Shown: one piece after another, positions 18,480 through 26,102 of the stretch
Layout of the letters: the number at the start of each line of letters is the position of its first letter
How positions within the stretch are numbered: position 1 is the stretch's first letter
Source of the DNA: Lachnospiraceae bacterium
Lineage (GTDB): Bacteria > Bacillota > Clostridia > Lachnospirales > Lachnospiraceae
Reading direction: 5' to 3'
NCBI GenBank assembly: GCA_910575005.1
Contig: CAJTCL010000003.1
Coordinates: forward strand, 186,001 to 250,000
DNA length: 64,000 nucleotides
Position numbers and translations under genes: made by a program
The notes under the pieces: model-generated
What the model saw: only the letters and a program-made list of their open reading frames with translations
Told to the model about the DNA's origin: nothing
The model's database searches: none

Positions 18480-19988
18480 ATGGCTAAGAATATCATGATA
18501 CAGGGTACAATGTCCAATGCGGGAAAGAGCCTGCTTGTGGCGGGGCTGTGCCGAATATTTCGACAAGATGGTTTTGCGACTGCTCCTTTTAAATCACAGA
18601 ATATGGCTTTAAATTCCTATATCACAGAGGAAGGACTGGAAATGGGACGTGCACAGGTGGTACAGGCGGAAGCGGCGGGGGTGCCGCCATCTGTTTTCAT
18701 GAATCCCATTTTACTAAAACCCACAAATGATACTGGCTCGCAGGTGATTGTCAATGGGAAAGTACAAGGAAATATGAGCGCTAAAGATTATTTTGCTTAT
18801 AAGAAAAAGTTGATTCCAGATATTTTAAAGGCTTATCAACAACTGGAACGAAAGTTTGATCGGATTGTAATAGAAGGAGCGGGTTCACCAGCAGAAATCA
18901 ATTTAAAACAGGATGATATTGTAAATATGGGAATGGCAACGTTAGTGAATGCGCCAGTATTGCTGGTGGGCGATATAGACAGGGGGGGCGTATTTGCCCA
19001 GCTTGCAGGGACAGTAATGTTGTTAGAGCCTAAGGAACGGGCAAGGGTTCAGGGCATGATCATCAATAAATTTCGCGGAGATCAGAGTATTTTAGATTCA
19101 GGCGTGGAGATGATTCAAGAAATTACTGGTATTCCAGTGGTAGGAGTTGTACCCTATATGCAAGTAGATATTGAAGAGGAGGACAGTCTGACCGAACGTT
19201 TTGCGGCAAAGAATCCAGCAGGAGTTTTGGATATTGCAGTGATTCGGCTCCCAAGAATTTCTAATTTTACCGATTTTGCGGTGTTAGAACAGAGAAAACA
19301 GGTCAATCTGCGCTATGTGGCAAGTGTAGCACAACTTGGACAGCCAGATATGATTCTGCTTCCAGGGACAAAAAATACCATATCAGATTTAAAATGGTTA
19401 AGACAAAATGGGTTGGAAATGGCGATTTGCAGAGCTAAGGAGCAAGGAAGTGTGATTTTTGGGATTTGCGGCGGATATCAGATGTTGGGGATGCATATTT
19501 CTGATCCAGAACAGGTAGAGGAGGGTGGACAGTTAAGAGGAATGGGACTGCTGCCAGTAAATACTACATTGACCAGAGAGAAAACCAGAAGACAGGTGCA
19601 GGGATGTTTGGGAAAGCTTTCTGGTATGTTGCAATGTTTGTCAGGGTTTCGATTTGCGGGATATGAAATTCATATGGGGCAGACAGAGTTTGATAAAGAG
19701 CCAGGAGTTGCTGTGGCAGAAATCCAACAACAGCAAATATGCAGGTTGGATGGATGTTGTAAAGAGAATGTATATGGAACCTATATTCACGGCATTTTTG
19801 ATGAGGAGGGTATTGTCAAGACCATGCTGGTATCACTTGCTAAGAGAAAAGGCATCACTTTAGATAATTTGACAGAAATGACCCGAAAGGAATATAAAGA
19901 GAGTCAATATAATTTGCTGGCAGATACTCTGAGAAAACATTTGGATATGGAAAAAATTTATCAGATTATGGAGAAGGTGGGGAAATAA
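18480..19988 (+). CDS. cobQ: Cobyric acid synthase CobQ/CbiP
   Basis: This 502-residue ATP-dependent amidotransferase amidates four side chains of adenosylcobyrinic acid a,c-diamide. The N-terminal half is a dethiobiotin-synthetase-like P-loop domain ([32 protein letters not shown]), and the C-terminal half a class I glutaminase with the nucleophile C330 in [10 protein letters not shown]. The length is normal. ATG 18480 follows GGAAGG by 8 bases. The gene ends 2 bases before cbiC. Confidence 0.96.
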   Translation: MAKNIMIQGTMSNAGKSLLVAGLCRIFRQDGFATAPFKSQNMALNSYITEEGLEMGRAQVVQAEAAGVPPSVFMNPILLKPTNDTGSQVIVNGKVQGNMSAKDYFAYKKKLIPDILKAYQQLERKFDRIVIEGAGSPAEINLKQDDIVNMGMATLVNAPVLLVGDIDRGGVFAQLAGTVMLLEPKERARVQGMIINKFRGDQSILDSGVEMIQEITGIPVVGVVPYMQVDIEEEDSLTERFAAKNPAGVLDIAVIRLPRISNFTDFAVLEQRKQVNLRYVASVAQLGQPDMILLPGTKNTISDLKWLRQNGLEMAICRAKEQGSVIFGICGGYQMLGMHISDPEQVEEGGQLRGMGLLPVNTTLTREKTRRQVQGCLGKLSGMLQCLSGFRFAGYEIHMGQTEFDKEPGVAVAEIQQQQICRLDGCCKENVYGTYIHGIFDEEGIVKTMLVSLAKRKGITLDNLTEMTRKEYKESQYNLLADTLRKHLDMEKIYQIMEKVGK

Positions 19989-19990
19989 TA

Positions 19991-20656
19991 ATGAAAATAG
20001 AGCTAGAACAAGTGCTTCCCCAGGAAATTGAAGCGCGCAGTTTTGAATTGATCACGGAAGAGATTGGAGAATTGCAGATGGAAGGGGGCTATGCGTCGAT
20101 TGTAAAACGTGTGGTTCATACTACGGCAGATTTTGATTTTGTAGAAAATTTAGTATTTTCTCCAGGAGTGTTAGAACAAGCTCTGGAAGCTTTGTGGCAG
20201 GGAGCTTGTATTGTCACAGATACACAGATGGCGCTGGCGGGCATCAATAAACAAGCATTGAAGGCTCTCGGAATAGAAGTTTATAATTTTATGAAAGACG
20301 CAGATGTGGCGGAGTTGGCCAAGAAAAATCATACAACCCGAGCGGTAGCATGTATGGATAAAGCAGCAGCGTTAAAACGACCAGTGATTTTTGTAATTGG
20401 CAATGCGCCTACCGCTTTAGTCCGCATTTATGAGCTGATACAGGAAGGACAGCTTGCGCCCAAGCTAGTGATTGGAACACCAGTGGGATTTGTCAATGTG
20501 GTACAATCTAAGGAGCTGATTTTATCGCTGCCCATCCCCTATATTGTTTCTCGAGGAAGAAAGGGCGGCAGCAATGTGGCGGCGGCGATTGTCAATGCAT
20601 TGTTGTATATGTTGTATGACCGTGAAAATCAGTCTTTGGTGGAGAGGGAACTATGA
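19991..20656 (+). CDS. cbiC: Precorrin-8X methylmutase CbiC
   Basis: This 221-residue enzyme moves the C11 methyl to C12 to make (cob)yrinic acid. It has the opening PQEIEARSFELITEE, the catalytic-position H43 in KRVVHTTADF and the closing VSRGRKGGSNVAAAIVNAL, all family marks. It starts 2 bases after cobQ and overlaps hemA by 4 bases (ATGA), so the three are translated together. Confidence 0.96.
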   Translation: MKIELEQVLPQEIEARSFELITEEIGELQMEGGYASIVKRVVHTTADFDFVENLVFSPGVLEQALEALWQGACIVTDTQMALAGINKQALKALGIEVYNFMKDADVAELAKKNHTTRAVACMDKAAALKRPVIFVIGNAPTALVRIYELIQEGQLAPKLVIGTPVGFVNVVQSKELILSLPIPYIVSRGRKGGSNVAAAIVNALLYMLYDRENQSLVEREL

Positions 20657-21972
20657 ATGTAAAAATGACAGGAATTGATTTTACAAGAGCGGAAATTGAT
20701 GTCAGGCAGCGTTTTTCTTTTACCAAAAATGCGATTGCAGAGGCGATGGAACAGTGCAGGGGGATAGAACAGATACAAGGAAGTGTCTTTCTCTCTACCT
20801 GTAATCGGATGGAGCTATGGCTCAGTCTTGCACAGGGGGCGCAGTTTGAGCTGCCTGATTTTTTGTGCAGTTTGAAGGGACTTTGCGCAGATCATTACCG
20901 AGAATATTTTGTGATACGGGAAAACGAAGAGGCTGTGGAACATTTATTTTTTCTCAGTGCCGGAATGAAGTCACAGATTGTAGGGGAGGATCAGATCTTA
21001 ACACAAGTCAAGGAGGCGCTTGCATTTGCCAGAGAGCAGGAAAGCACCGATCAAGTATTAGAAATGCTGTTTCGCAGAGCAATTACTGCAGGCAAACAGG
21101 TAAAAACAGCTGTCACGATGGACAAGGCAAACTATTCTGCAGCGCATCAGGCAGTAGCATTTTTGAAAAGGAAGGGAACAGATTTTATTCATAAAACTTG
21201 TCTGGTAATTGGAAATGGAGAGATGGGGAAGTTGACAGCACAGACATTGATGGAGGAAGGAGCAGACGTCACTGTGACAGTGCGGCAGTATCGAAGCGGT
21301 GTGGTGCAGATTCCGCAGGGCGCAAAAAGAATTGATTATGGTGAGCGCTACCAATATATTCCGGTATGTGATTTAATTGTCTCTGCAACGGCAAGTCCCA
21401 ATCTGACAATTACGAAAGAGAATTTAGAAGCTTGCAGGAAACATCAAATTGAGCAGAAACGGGAATGTGAAGTACAGAGTGATCAAATAGAGCAGAAGCA
21501 GGCATGGGAAACACAGAATTTACAGTCAGTATGTGGAAAATCTATAAAAGAGAAACAGATTTTTGTGGATTTGGCAGTGCCGCGTGATATGGAACCAGCG
21601 ATTGCCAAAATCGAAGGGGTGTCTTATTATGATATGGATAGTCTGCCAGTGGAGATGCAGTCTCAGCGAATGCATGATCAGTCTCAGCGGGCGGAGCATA
21701 TCTTGAGACAGGAAATACAAAGTTTTTTTGATTGGTATCAGTGTCGGGACTTGGTTCCAAGAATACAAGGAATTGGAACTAAGACAGCGGAAGAACTAGT
21801 ATGGCGGATGGGAAAATATTTGAAAGAGATAAATTTGCCGAACACAGACAAGGAAAATTTGCAAAAGCACCTGGAGGAGACAGCTGGAAAGGTGGTGAAT
21901 AAATTATTGTTTGAATTAAGAGATCAGATAGGGCCGGAATGTATCAGGGAAATTGTGGAGATACTGGAATAA
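20653..21972 (+). CDS. hemA: Glutamyl-tRNA reductase HemA
   Basis: This 439-residue enzyme catalyses the first step of the C5 route to 5-aminolevulinate, reducing Glu-tRNA to glutamate-1-semialdehyde. The catalytic C50 is in FLSTCNRMEL, followed by GEDQILTQVK and the NADPH-binding VIGNGEMGKL. An extra hydrophilic stretch (about residues 255-295, with two QIEQK units) interrupts the NADPH domain before KQIFVDLAVPRD. The gene overlaps cbiC by 4 bases. Its partner HemL is encoded at 31480. Confidence 0.96.
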   Translation: MNVKMTGIDFTRAEIDVRQRFSFTKNAIAEAMEQCRGIEQIQGSVFLSTCNRMELWLSLAQGAQFELPDFLCSLKGLCADHYREYFVIRENEEAVEHLFFLSAGMKSQIVGEDQILTQVKEALAFAREQESTDQVLEMLFRRAITAGKQVKTAVTMDKANYSAAHQAVAFLKRKGTDFIHKTCLVIGNGEMGKLTAQTLMEEGADVTVTVRQYRSGVVQIPQGAKRIDYGERYQYIPVCDLIVSATASPNLTITKENLEACRKHQIEQKRECEVQSDQIEQKQAWETQNLQSVCGKSIKEKQIFVDLAVPRDMEPAIAKIEGVSYYDMDSLPVEMQSQRMHDQSQRAEHILRQEIQSFFDWYQCRDLVPRIQGIGTKTAEELVWRMGKYLKEINLPNTDKENLQKHLEETAGKVVNKLLFELRDQIGPECIREIVEILE

Positions 21973-22096
21973 GTATCATTAAAAATACAATAAATGGGAT
22001 GCAAAATATAAGGAAATAAAAATTAAACTTATATTTAATATAAAATAGAATGGATAAAAATACTTAAATAAAAGGAATTAGGAGGAAAGAAATATT

Positions 22097-22609
22097 ATGG
22101 AAATGTGGGATATTTATGACAGCAAGAAACAGCGGACGGGACGTACTATGAAACGAAATGACTGGTGTCTGAAAGATGGAGAATATCATCTTACCGTGTT
22201 GGGGGTGGTGATGCGTCCAGACGGCAGATTTCTGATTACCAAGCGTGTGATGACAAAGGCTTGGGCGCCTGGATGGTGGGAAGTTTCCGGCGGAGCTGTG
22301 ATGGCTGGAGAGAGTTCTAAGGAGGCCGTGATTCGGGAAGTAAAAGAAGAAACGGGATTGGACGTCTCAGGTTGTGGGGACGGCTATCTCTTTACTTATC
22401 ATCGGGAAAATCCAGGAGAAGGGGATAATTATTTTGTAGATGTATATCGGTTTGTATTGGATTTTGAGGAGTCAGAACTCTCACTGCAGGAAGAAGAGAC
22501 GGCTGGATATATGCTGGCAGATCGTTCCCAAATTGAGGAGTTTGCATCACAGGGGATTTTTCTGCATTATGATAGTATTAAACAGGCATTTTCAGTGGAG
22601 GAGAAATGA
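22097..22609 (+). CDS. NUDIX hydrolase
   Basis: This 170-residue protein has a complete Nudix box, G(5x)E(7x)REVKEETGL, spanning GGAVMAGESSKEAVIREVKEE. The N-terminus (WDIYDSKKQRTGRTMKRND) resembles the isopentenyl-diphosphate-isomerase-like/YfcD subgroup, but the substrate cannot be told. It lies between hemA and the sirC-like gene, overlapping the latter by 4 bases, so it is co-translated with tetrapyrrole genes. AGGAGG precedes its ATG. Confidence 0.92.
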   Translation: MEMWDIYDSKKQRTGRTMKRNDWCLKDGEYHLTVLGVVMRPDGRFLITKRVMTKAWAPGWWEVSGGAVMAGESSKEAVIREVKEETGLDVSGCGDGYLFTYHRENPGEGDNYFVDVYRFVLDFEESELSLQEEETAGYMLADRSQIEEFASQGIFLHYDSIKQAFSVEEK

Positions 22610-23067
22610 CAACTTATTTTCCGTTGTTTTTTAATATGGAGGACAGAGAGATTCGGGTGTTTGGAGGCGGAAACATTGCTGCAAGGCGTGTGAAAATGTT
22701 GTTGGAATTTGGCGCCAAGGTATCTGTGGCTGCGCCCCAAATGACAGAGGAGCTGGAAAAGCTGGCACAGCAACAAGAAAAATTGTCTTTGGAATATCGC
22801 AGATATCGTTGTGGGGAATTGACCAGAGAGTGGCTTGTGCTTGCAGTCACAGACGATCTAGCTGTGAATGATATGATTTTTGAGGAGTGCCGCAAGAAAC
22901 AGATTTTCGTAAATGTAGCTTCAGACAAAGAAAAATGTGATTTTTATTTTCCAGGGATTGCCAAGTCGGGGAATATCACAGTGGGCGTGACAGCGGGAGG
23001 TACAAATCATCACAAGGCTGCACAAATCACCGAAAAAATACGTGGGCAGCTTTCTGAATGGGAATAG
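22606..23067 (+). CDS. Precorrin-2 dehydrogenase (SirC/CysG N-terminal type)
   Basis: This 153-residue protein has the NAD-binding loop FGGGNIAARRVKMLL and the family stretch VNVASDKEKCDFYFPGI, matching the dehydrogenase part of siroheme synthase. It converts precorrin-2 to sirohydrochlorin. It lacks the C-terminal methyltransferase, which is supplied here by the CobA-HemD fusion at 28894. The short C-terminus suggests dehydrogenase rather than chelatase activity, but the latter is not excluded. Confidence 0.9.
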   Translation: MTTYFPLFFNMEDREIRVFGGGNIAARRVKMLLEFGAKVSVAAPQMTEELEKLAQQQEKLSLEYRRYRCGELTREWLVLAVTDDLAVNDMIFEECRKKQIFVNVASDKEKCDFYFPGIAKSGNITVGVTAGGTNHHKAAQITEKIRGQLSEWE

Positions 23068-23084
23068 GAAAAGGAGAGATCATA

Positions 23085-23957
23085 GTGCAGAAAATAAGGA
23101 TTGGTACCAGAGAAAGTCGATTGGCAGTAATTCAGGCACAATATTTGGCGGAGTATATCCGTTGTTCCTGTCAGGAGCTGGAACCAGAGCTGGTGACGAT
23201 GAAGACTACAGGCGATCGGATTTTAGACCGCACATTAGACAAAATTGGCGGAAAAGGGCTGTTTGTCAAAGAATTAGATCGGGCGCTTAGAGAACAGCGC
23301 AGTGACGTTTCTGTCCACAGTCTTAAGGATGTTCCTATGGAGACACCAAATGATTTACCGCTGCTTGGTTTTTCTAGGAGGGAGGACGCCAGGGATGTCT
23401 TGGTTTTGCCGAAGGGTGTCAAAGAATTAAATCTGCATTTACCATTGGGATGTTCCAGTGCAAGGCGTAAAATACAATTACAGAGATTGTTTCCCGAAAT
23501 GGAGATCAAGAGCATTCGCGGCAATGTCCTAACCCGTCTGCAGAAATTAGATCAAGGCAGGTACAGCGGACTGGTGCTTGCAGCCGCGGGTTTGAAGCGT
23601 CTGGGGCTTACCGAACGAATTAACAAGTTTTTCTCTGTTGAAGAAATATTGCCGGCAGCCGGTCAGGGAATCTTGGCTGTCCAGGGCAGACAAGGTGAGG
23701 ATTATCAATATCTACAAGGGTTTTTTGATAGAGACAGTACTTGGTGTGCTCTGGCAGAGCGCAGCTTTGTCCGAGCGCTGGAGGGTGGGTGCAGTTCGCC
23801 GATCGCCGCCTATGCGGTGACAGAACCAGGAGAATGGCTGCGTTTGACTGGTTTGTATGCACAGGAAGGAAGCAGTGAATATCAGATTGACACGATAACT
23901 GGAGAGAAGGAAAATGCAGAAGCTCTGGGCAGAGAGCTTGCGGAAAAGATAAAATGA
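23085..23957 (+). CDS. hemC: Hydroxymethylbilane synthase (porphobilinogen deaminase) HemC
   Basis: This 290-residue enzyme polymerises four porphobilinogens into hydroxymethylbilane. The visible hallmarks are RIGTRESRLAVIQAQ, the catalytic Asp in VHSLKDVP, AAAGLKRLG, and the dipyrromethane-binding C236 in LEGGCSSPIAAYA. I prefer the GTG at 23085, 8 bases after AAGGAG, over the ATG at 23058 inside the preceding gene. It is the last tetrapyrrole gene before the 24.0-28.8 kb insertion. Confidence 0.95.
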   Translation: MQKIRIGTRESRLAVIQAQYLAEYIRCSCQELEPELVTMKTTGDRILDRTLDKIGGKGLFVKELDRALREQRSDVSVHSLKDVPMETPNDLPLLGFSRREDARDVLVLPKGVKELNLHLPLGCSSARRKIQLQRLFPEMEIKSIRGNVLTRLQKLDQGRYSGLVLAAAGLKRLGLTERINKFFSVEEILPAAGQGILAVQGRQGEDYQYLQGFFDRDSTWCALAERSFVRALEGGCSSPIAAYAVTEPGEWLRLTGLYAQEGSSEYQIDTITGEKENAEALGRELAEKIK

Positions 23958-24085
23958 AATTAGAATGAAAATGTTAGTAAGGAAAGTGAGATAGGAGAAA
24001 TGATATGTGATTACGAAACTCAATAATTTTGAAACTTAGTAGTTTCGAAAATACCAAGGAGAAATTATAAAGAGGGGGAAAGTGA

Positions 24086-24793
24086 GTGATTACAATAGGA
24101 ATATGTGACGATGAACAAAAAAGTCGTGAAATATTACTAAGTTTTTGTAGACAGCTCTTTGTTGATAAAGAGAATTATGAGATCAAAGAATTTGTTTCTG
24201 GAGAGGAAGTTCTCAAGAGTGAAAAAACGGATATTTTGCTGTTAGACATTGAAATGTGTGGAATAGACGGAATTGTTGTGAAGGATGAACTTCAAAATCA
24301 AGGGGAAGAGGTAGACATTCTTTTTATCACCAACTATAGTGAACGTATGCAGGAAGCCTATGGAAAAAATGTTTTTGGATTTTTACATAAACCTTTGCAG
24401 TATCTTGAATTTCAAAAGGAAATGCAGAAAATTATAAAAGATTTAGAAGCTAGATATAAATCTGTTTTGATTAGAGGAATAGATAGATACCGAACCATTT
24501 ACATGAGAGATATTGTCTATATTAAAGTTTATGGAAAATATGTGAAAGTACATACTGTCTTAGAGGATAATGTGTTTTTTGACGACAGGAATATGAAAGA
24601 TTGGGAAAAAAGATTGAAAAACAGCGGATTTGTAATGACCCATCAAAGTTATCTGGTAAATTTGTTCTGGATTGAAAAGGTAGGAAAAGAAAGTGTTCTT
24701 TTGAAAAATGGAGAAGTTATTAATATCAGTCGAAGAAAAAAGAATATATTTATGGAAGAGTATATGAAGTATGTTCTAAAATATGCAAGGTAA
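24086..24793 (+). CDS. LytTR-family response regulator (AgrA/ComE type), orphan
   Basis: This 235-residue regulator has a receiver domain with D8/D9 and the phospho-acceptor D54 in LLLDIEMCGIDG, and a C-terminal LytTR DNA-binding domain (about 130-235; YIKVYGKYVKVHT, THQSYLVNLFWI). LytTR regulators with this layout usually control bacteriocins, toxins or competence in response to a peptide pheromone. No sensor kinase or pheromone gene is next to it. It starts at GTG 24086 after a GAGGGGGAAAG stretch. The secreted protein gene downstream is its obvious candidate target. Confidence 0.9.
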   Translation: MITIGICDDEQKSREILLSFCRQLFVDKENYEIKEFVSGEEVLKSEKTDILLLDIEMCGIDGIVVKDELQNQGEEVDILFITNYSERMQEAYGKNVFGFLHKPLQYLEFQKEMQKIIKDLEARYKSVLIRGIDRYRTIYMRDIVYIKVYGKYVKVHTVLEDNVFFDDRNMKDWEKRLKNSGFVMTHQSYLVNLFWIEKVGKESVLLKNGEVINISRRKKNIFMEEYMKYVLKYAR

Positions 24794-24811
24794 AAATAAA
24801 TGTTCAAAATG

Positions 24812-24844
24812 ACCAATTTTTTCTGCAAGTAACCAAATTTTCTC
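24812..24844 (+). promoter_or_regulatory. Candidate LytTR-type direct-repeat operator
   Basis: Two similar segments (ACCAATTTTTTCT at 24812 and ACCAAATTTTCTC at 24832) are 20 bases apart, about two helical turns, as in LytTR-type operators. A TAAAAT -10-like hexamer follows at 24879-24884. The repeat sequence does not match the AgrA consensus well. Confidence 0.3.
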
Positions 24845-24910
24845 AAAGAGTAGAATGTGAATTGATTCTAGTTTATGATAAAATAAAGTAATGTAAAGGG
24901 GGAATTTGCT

Positions 24911-24986
24911 ATGGTTTTTGAAAATGAATAAAAAGTAACAGTGTATTTATTTTTGAAAGGTTCACTCAGAAAGTTTCTTTCAAAAA
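24911..24986 (+). promoter_or_regulatory. Leader with a micro-ORF and hairpin before the secreted-protein gene
   Basis: A 6-codon frame (MVFENE, 24911-24931) follows AAGGGGG, and is followed by a perfect 10-bp inverted repeat (24950-24959 with 24977-24986). Together they could act as a translational or attenuation switch in the 5' leader, but this is only a structural reading. Confidence 0.3.
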
Positions 24987-25014
24987 CAAAATTCTCAATG
25001 AAAGGAGAATGCTT

Positions 25015-25554
25015 ATGAAAAAAATGATTGCAATTTTATTATCTTTTGTTTTAATGTTTTCTGTTTCTATTCCTGTATCAGCAAATGGGTCAAATACATG
25101 TAGTGTTGTGGAAGAAGATATGACAACTGGGGCGTATTATTTATTGGAAGAAAATGGTGAATTGTATATCATACCATCTATCGAAACGCGTATGGGCGGA
25201 GGTATTGGACGCTGTACTGTACAAAATAAGACATTCTCATATTCTATGAACCGAAGCCAGGCACGAGCAGCTCTTGATGCAATTTCACTTGGTGAAGGAT
25301 GTGTTAAATCACTTGGCACACTATTGAGTGCAGCTATTCCTGGAGGTGTAGGTGCTACTATTGGTCTTTCTGTTTCTGTAATTTTAAATTTTCTTGGTGG
25401 AGAAAGTGCCTATGTAAGTGCTCTTAAAACTTTTCTTAATTCTGGAAAATCAACAGCATATTTTAAATTTAAAACACATTGTGTCAATCGTGGTTATATG
25501 TATGGTGATCCAATGTATGATTACGAAGTAGATTCCGTTAGTATAACGTTTTAA
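25015..25554 (+). CDS. Secreted protein with hydrophobic Gly/Ala-rich centre, unknown function
   Basis: This 179-residue protein has a clear signal peptide (MKKMIAILLSFVLMFSVSIP, cleavage probably after VSA). The mature part carries four Cys, a Gly-rich start (TRMGGGIGRC) and a hydrophobic, small-residue-rich segment (about 100-133, LGTLLSAAIPGGVGATIGLS then VSVILNFLGG), then a polar C-terminus. Such a segment is common in pore-forming bacteriocins, and a LytTR regulator lies upstream, so a bacteriocin-like role is a reasonable guess, not a finding; I recognise no family. The ATG at 25015 was chosen because AAAGGAG is 7 bases upstream. Confidence 0.75.
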   Translation: MKKMIAILLSFVLMFSVSIPVSANGSNTCSVVEEDMTTGAYYLLEENGELYIIPSIETRMGGGIGRCTVQNKTFSYSMNRSQARAALDAISLGEGCVKSLGTLLSAAIPGGVGATIGLSVSVILNFLGGESAYVSALKTFLNSGKSTAYFKFKTHCVNRGYMYGDPMYDYEVDSVSITF

Positions 25555-25559
25555 AAATT

Positions 25560-25712
25560 ATGAAAAAAAGAAAGATTGCATTTGGGATATTTATCGCTGT
25601 GTTACTATTACAATTTATCTCGTTCTTTATAGATAATCCATATAGATTTATTTTAGTTGTTATCAATTTAAGTTTGATTGCAGTTATGTATTTTCTAATT
25701 AGAAATAAATAA
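25560..25712 (+). CDS. 50-residue membrane peptide, possible immunity protein
   Basis: ATG 25560 begins 5 bases after the secreted-protein stop and runs 50 codons. The basic N-terminus (MKKRK) leads into two hydrophobic helices (about 6-24 and 30-47) separated by DNPYR and ends RNK. The position, size and two-helix topology are those of immunity proteins of small bacteriocins. There is no separate strong ribosome binding site, so it would be translated by coupling. The open frame, Lys-rich start and terminator just after it support a real gene; the function is inferred. Confidence 0.6.
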   Translation: MKKRKIAFGIFIAVLLLQFISFFIDNPYRFILVVINLSLIAVMYFLIRNK

Positions 25713-25739
25713 TTGTTATTATTGTCGCTTAATGAGAAG

Positions 25740-25779
25740 TGCCTCTCCTGTCGATCAGACAAGAGGGGCATTATTTTTT
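25740..25779 (+). terminator. Intrinsic terminator after the secreted-protein operon
   Basis: A 13-bp stem (25740-25752 with 25758-25770, one mismatch and one G-U) is followed by TTATTTTTT. It lies directly against the 3' end of the convergent small toxin gene. Confidence 0.85.
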
Positions 25780-25895
25780 CAGCTCTTATTCTTGTGTTTG
25801 CGGTGTAAGAGAAACAATGAGAAACCTAAACTGCAAATGCATATTAGCAAATTCAAAATTGTAATGCATATCGTAATGATATCATAAGATTGCAT
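25779..25895 (-). CDS. Small hydrophobic toxin, holin-like (TxpA/BsrG type I family)
   Basis: A 38-codon frame begins at the minus-strand ATG 25893-25895, 7-8 bases after AAGGAG, and ends TGA at 25779-25781. The peptide starts MQSYDII, has a hydrophobic helix (about 6-31) and ends in a basic tail (LHRKHKNKS). This matches the plan of type I toxins such as BsrG and TxpA and of the Hol_Tox family: M-x-x-Y-(E/D) start, one helix, Lys-rich end. A strong promoter (25986-26014, minus strand) drives it, with an untranslated leader of about 85 bases. It converges on the secreted-protein operon. An antitoxin RNA is expected but not identified. Confidence 0.7.
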   Translation of the reverse strand: MQSYDIITICITILNLLICICSLGFSLFLLHRKHKNKS

Positions 25896-25985
25896 AAGCG
25901 TTGTCTCCTTTCCTATGGTATAACAATAAATCAGTTTTCATTTACTCAATAGACCATCCTGTCATGGGTATTCTTCTATAAGAAC

Positions 25986-26014
25986 ATTATAACAGAGGGT
26001 TGCAGGATTGGCAA
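25986..26014 (-). promoter_or_regulatory. Strong promoter of the small toxin gene
   Basis: On the minus strand TTGCCA (26009-26014), a 17-base spacer and TGT-TATAAT (-10 at 25986-25991, extended by TGn) form a near-consensus housekeeping promoter. Confidence 0.7.
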
Positions 26015-26040
26015 TTATGTTTTCAAACAATTTTATGTTA

Positions 26041-26094
26041 TCGACTTGTCCCCCTTTCTATGCTATAATAAATAAATTACAGCATAGAAAGGGG
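26041..26094 (+). promoter_or_regulatory. Promoter and 14-bp dyad of the GTPase-nuclease gene
   Basis: TCGACT (26041-26046), 17 bases, and TATAAT (26064-26069) form a promoter. A perfect 14-bp inverted repeat (26051-26064 with 26081-26094) flanks the -10, and its right arm contains the ribosome binding site AAAGGGG. It could be a repressor operator; in a transcript from further upstream it would hide the ribosome binding site. Confidence 0.65.
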
Positions 26095-26102
26095 TATTTT
26101 CG

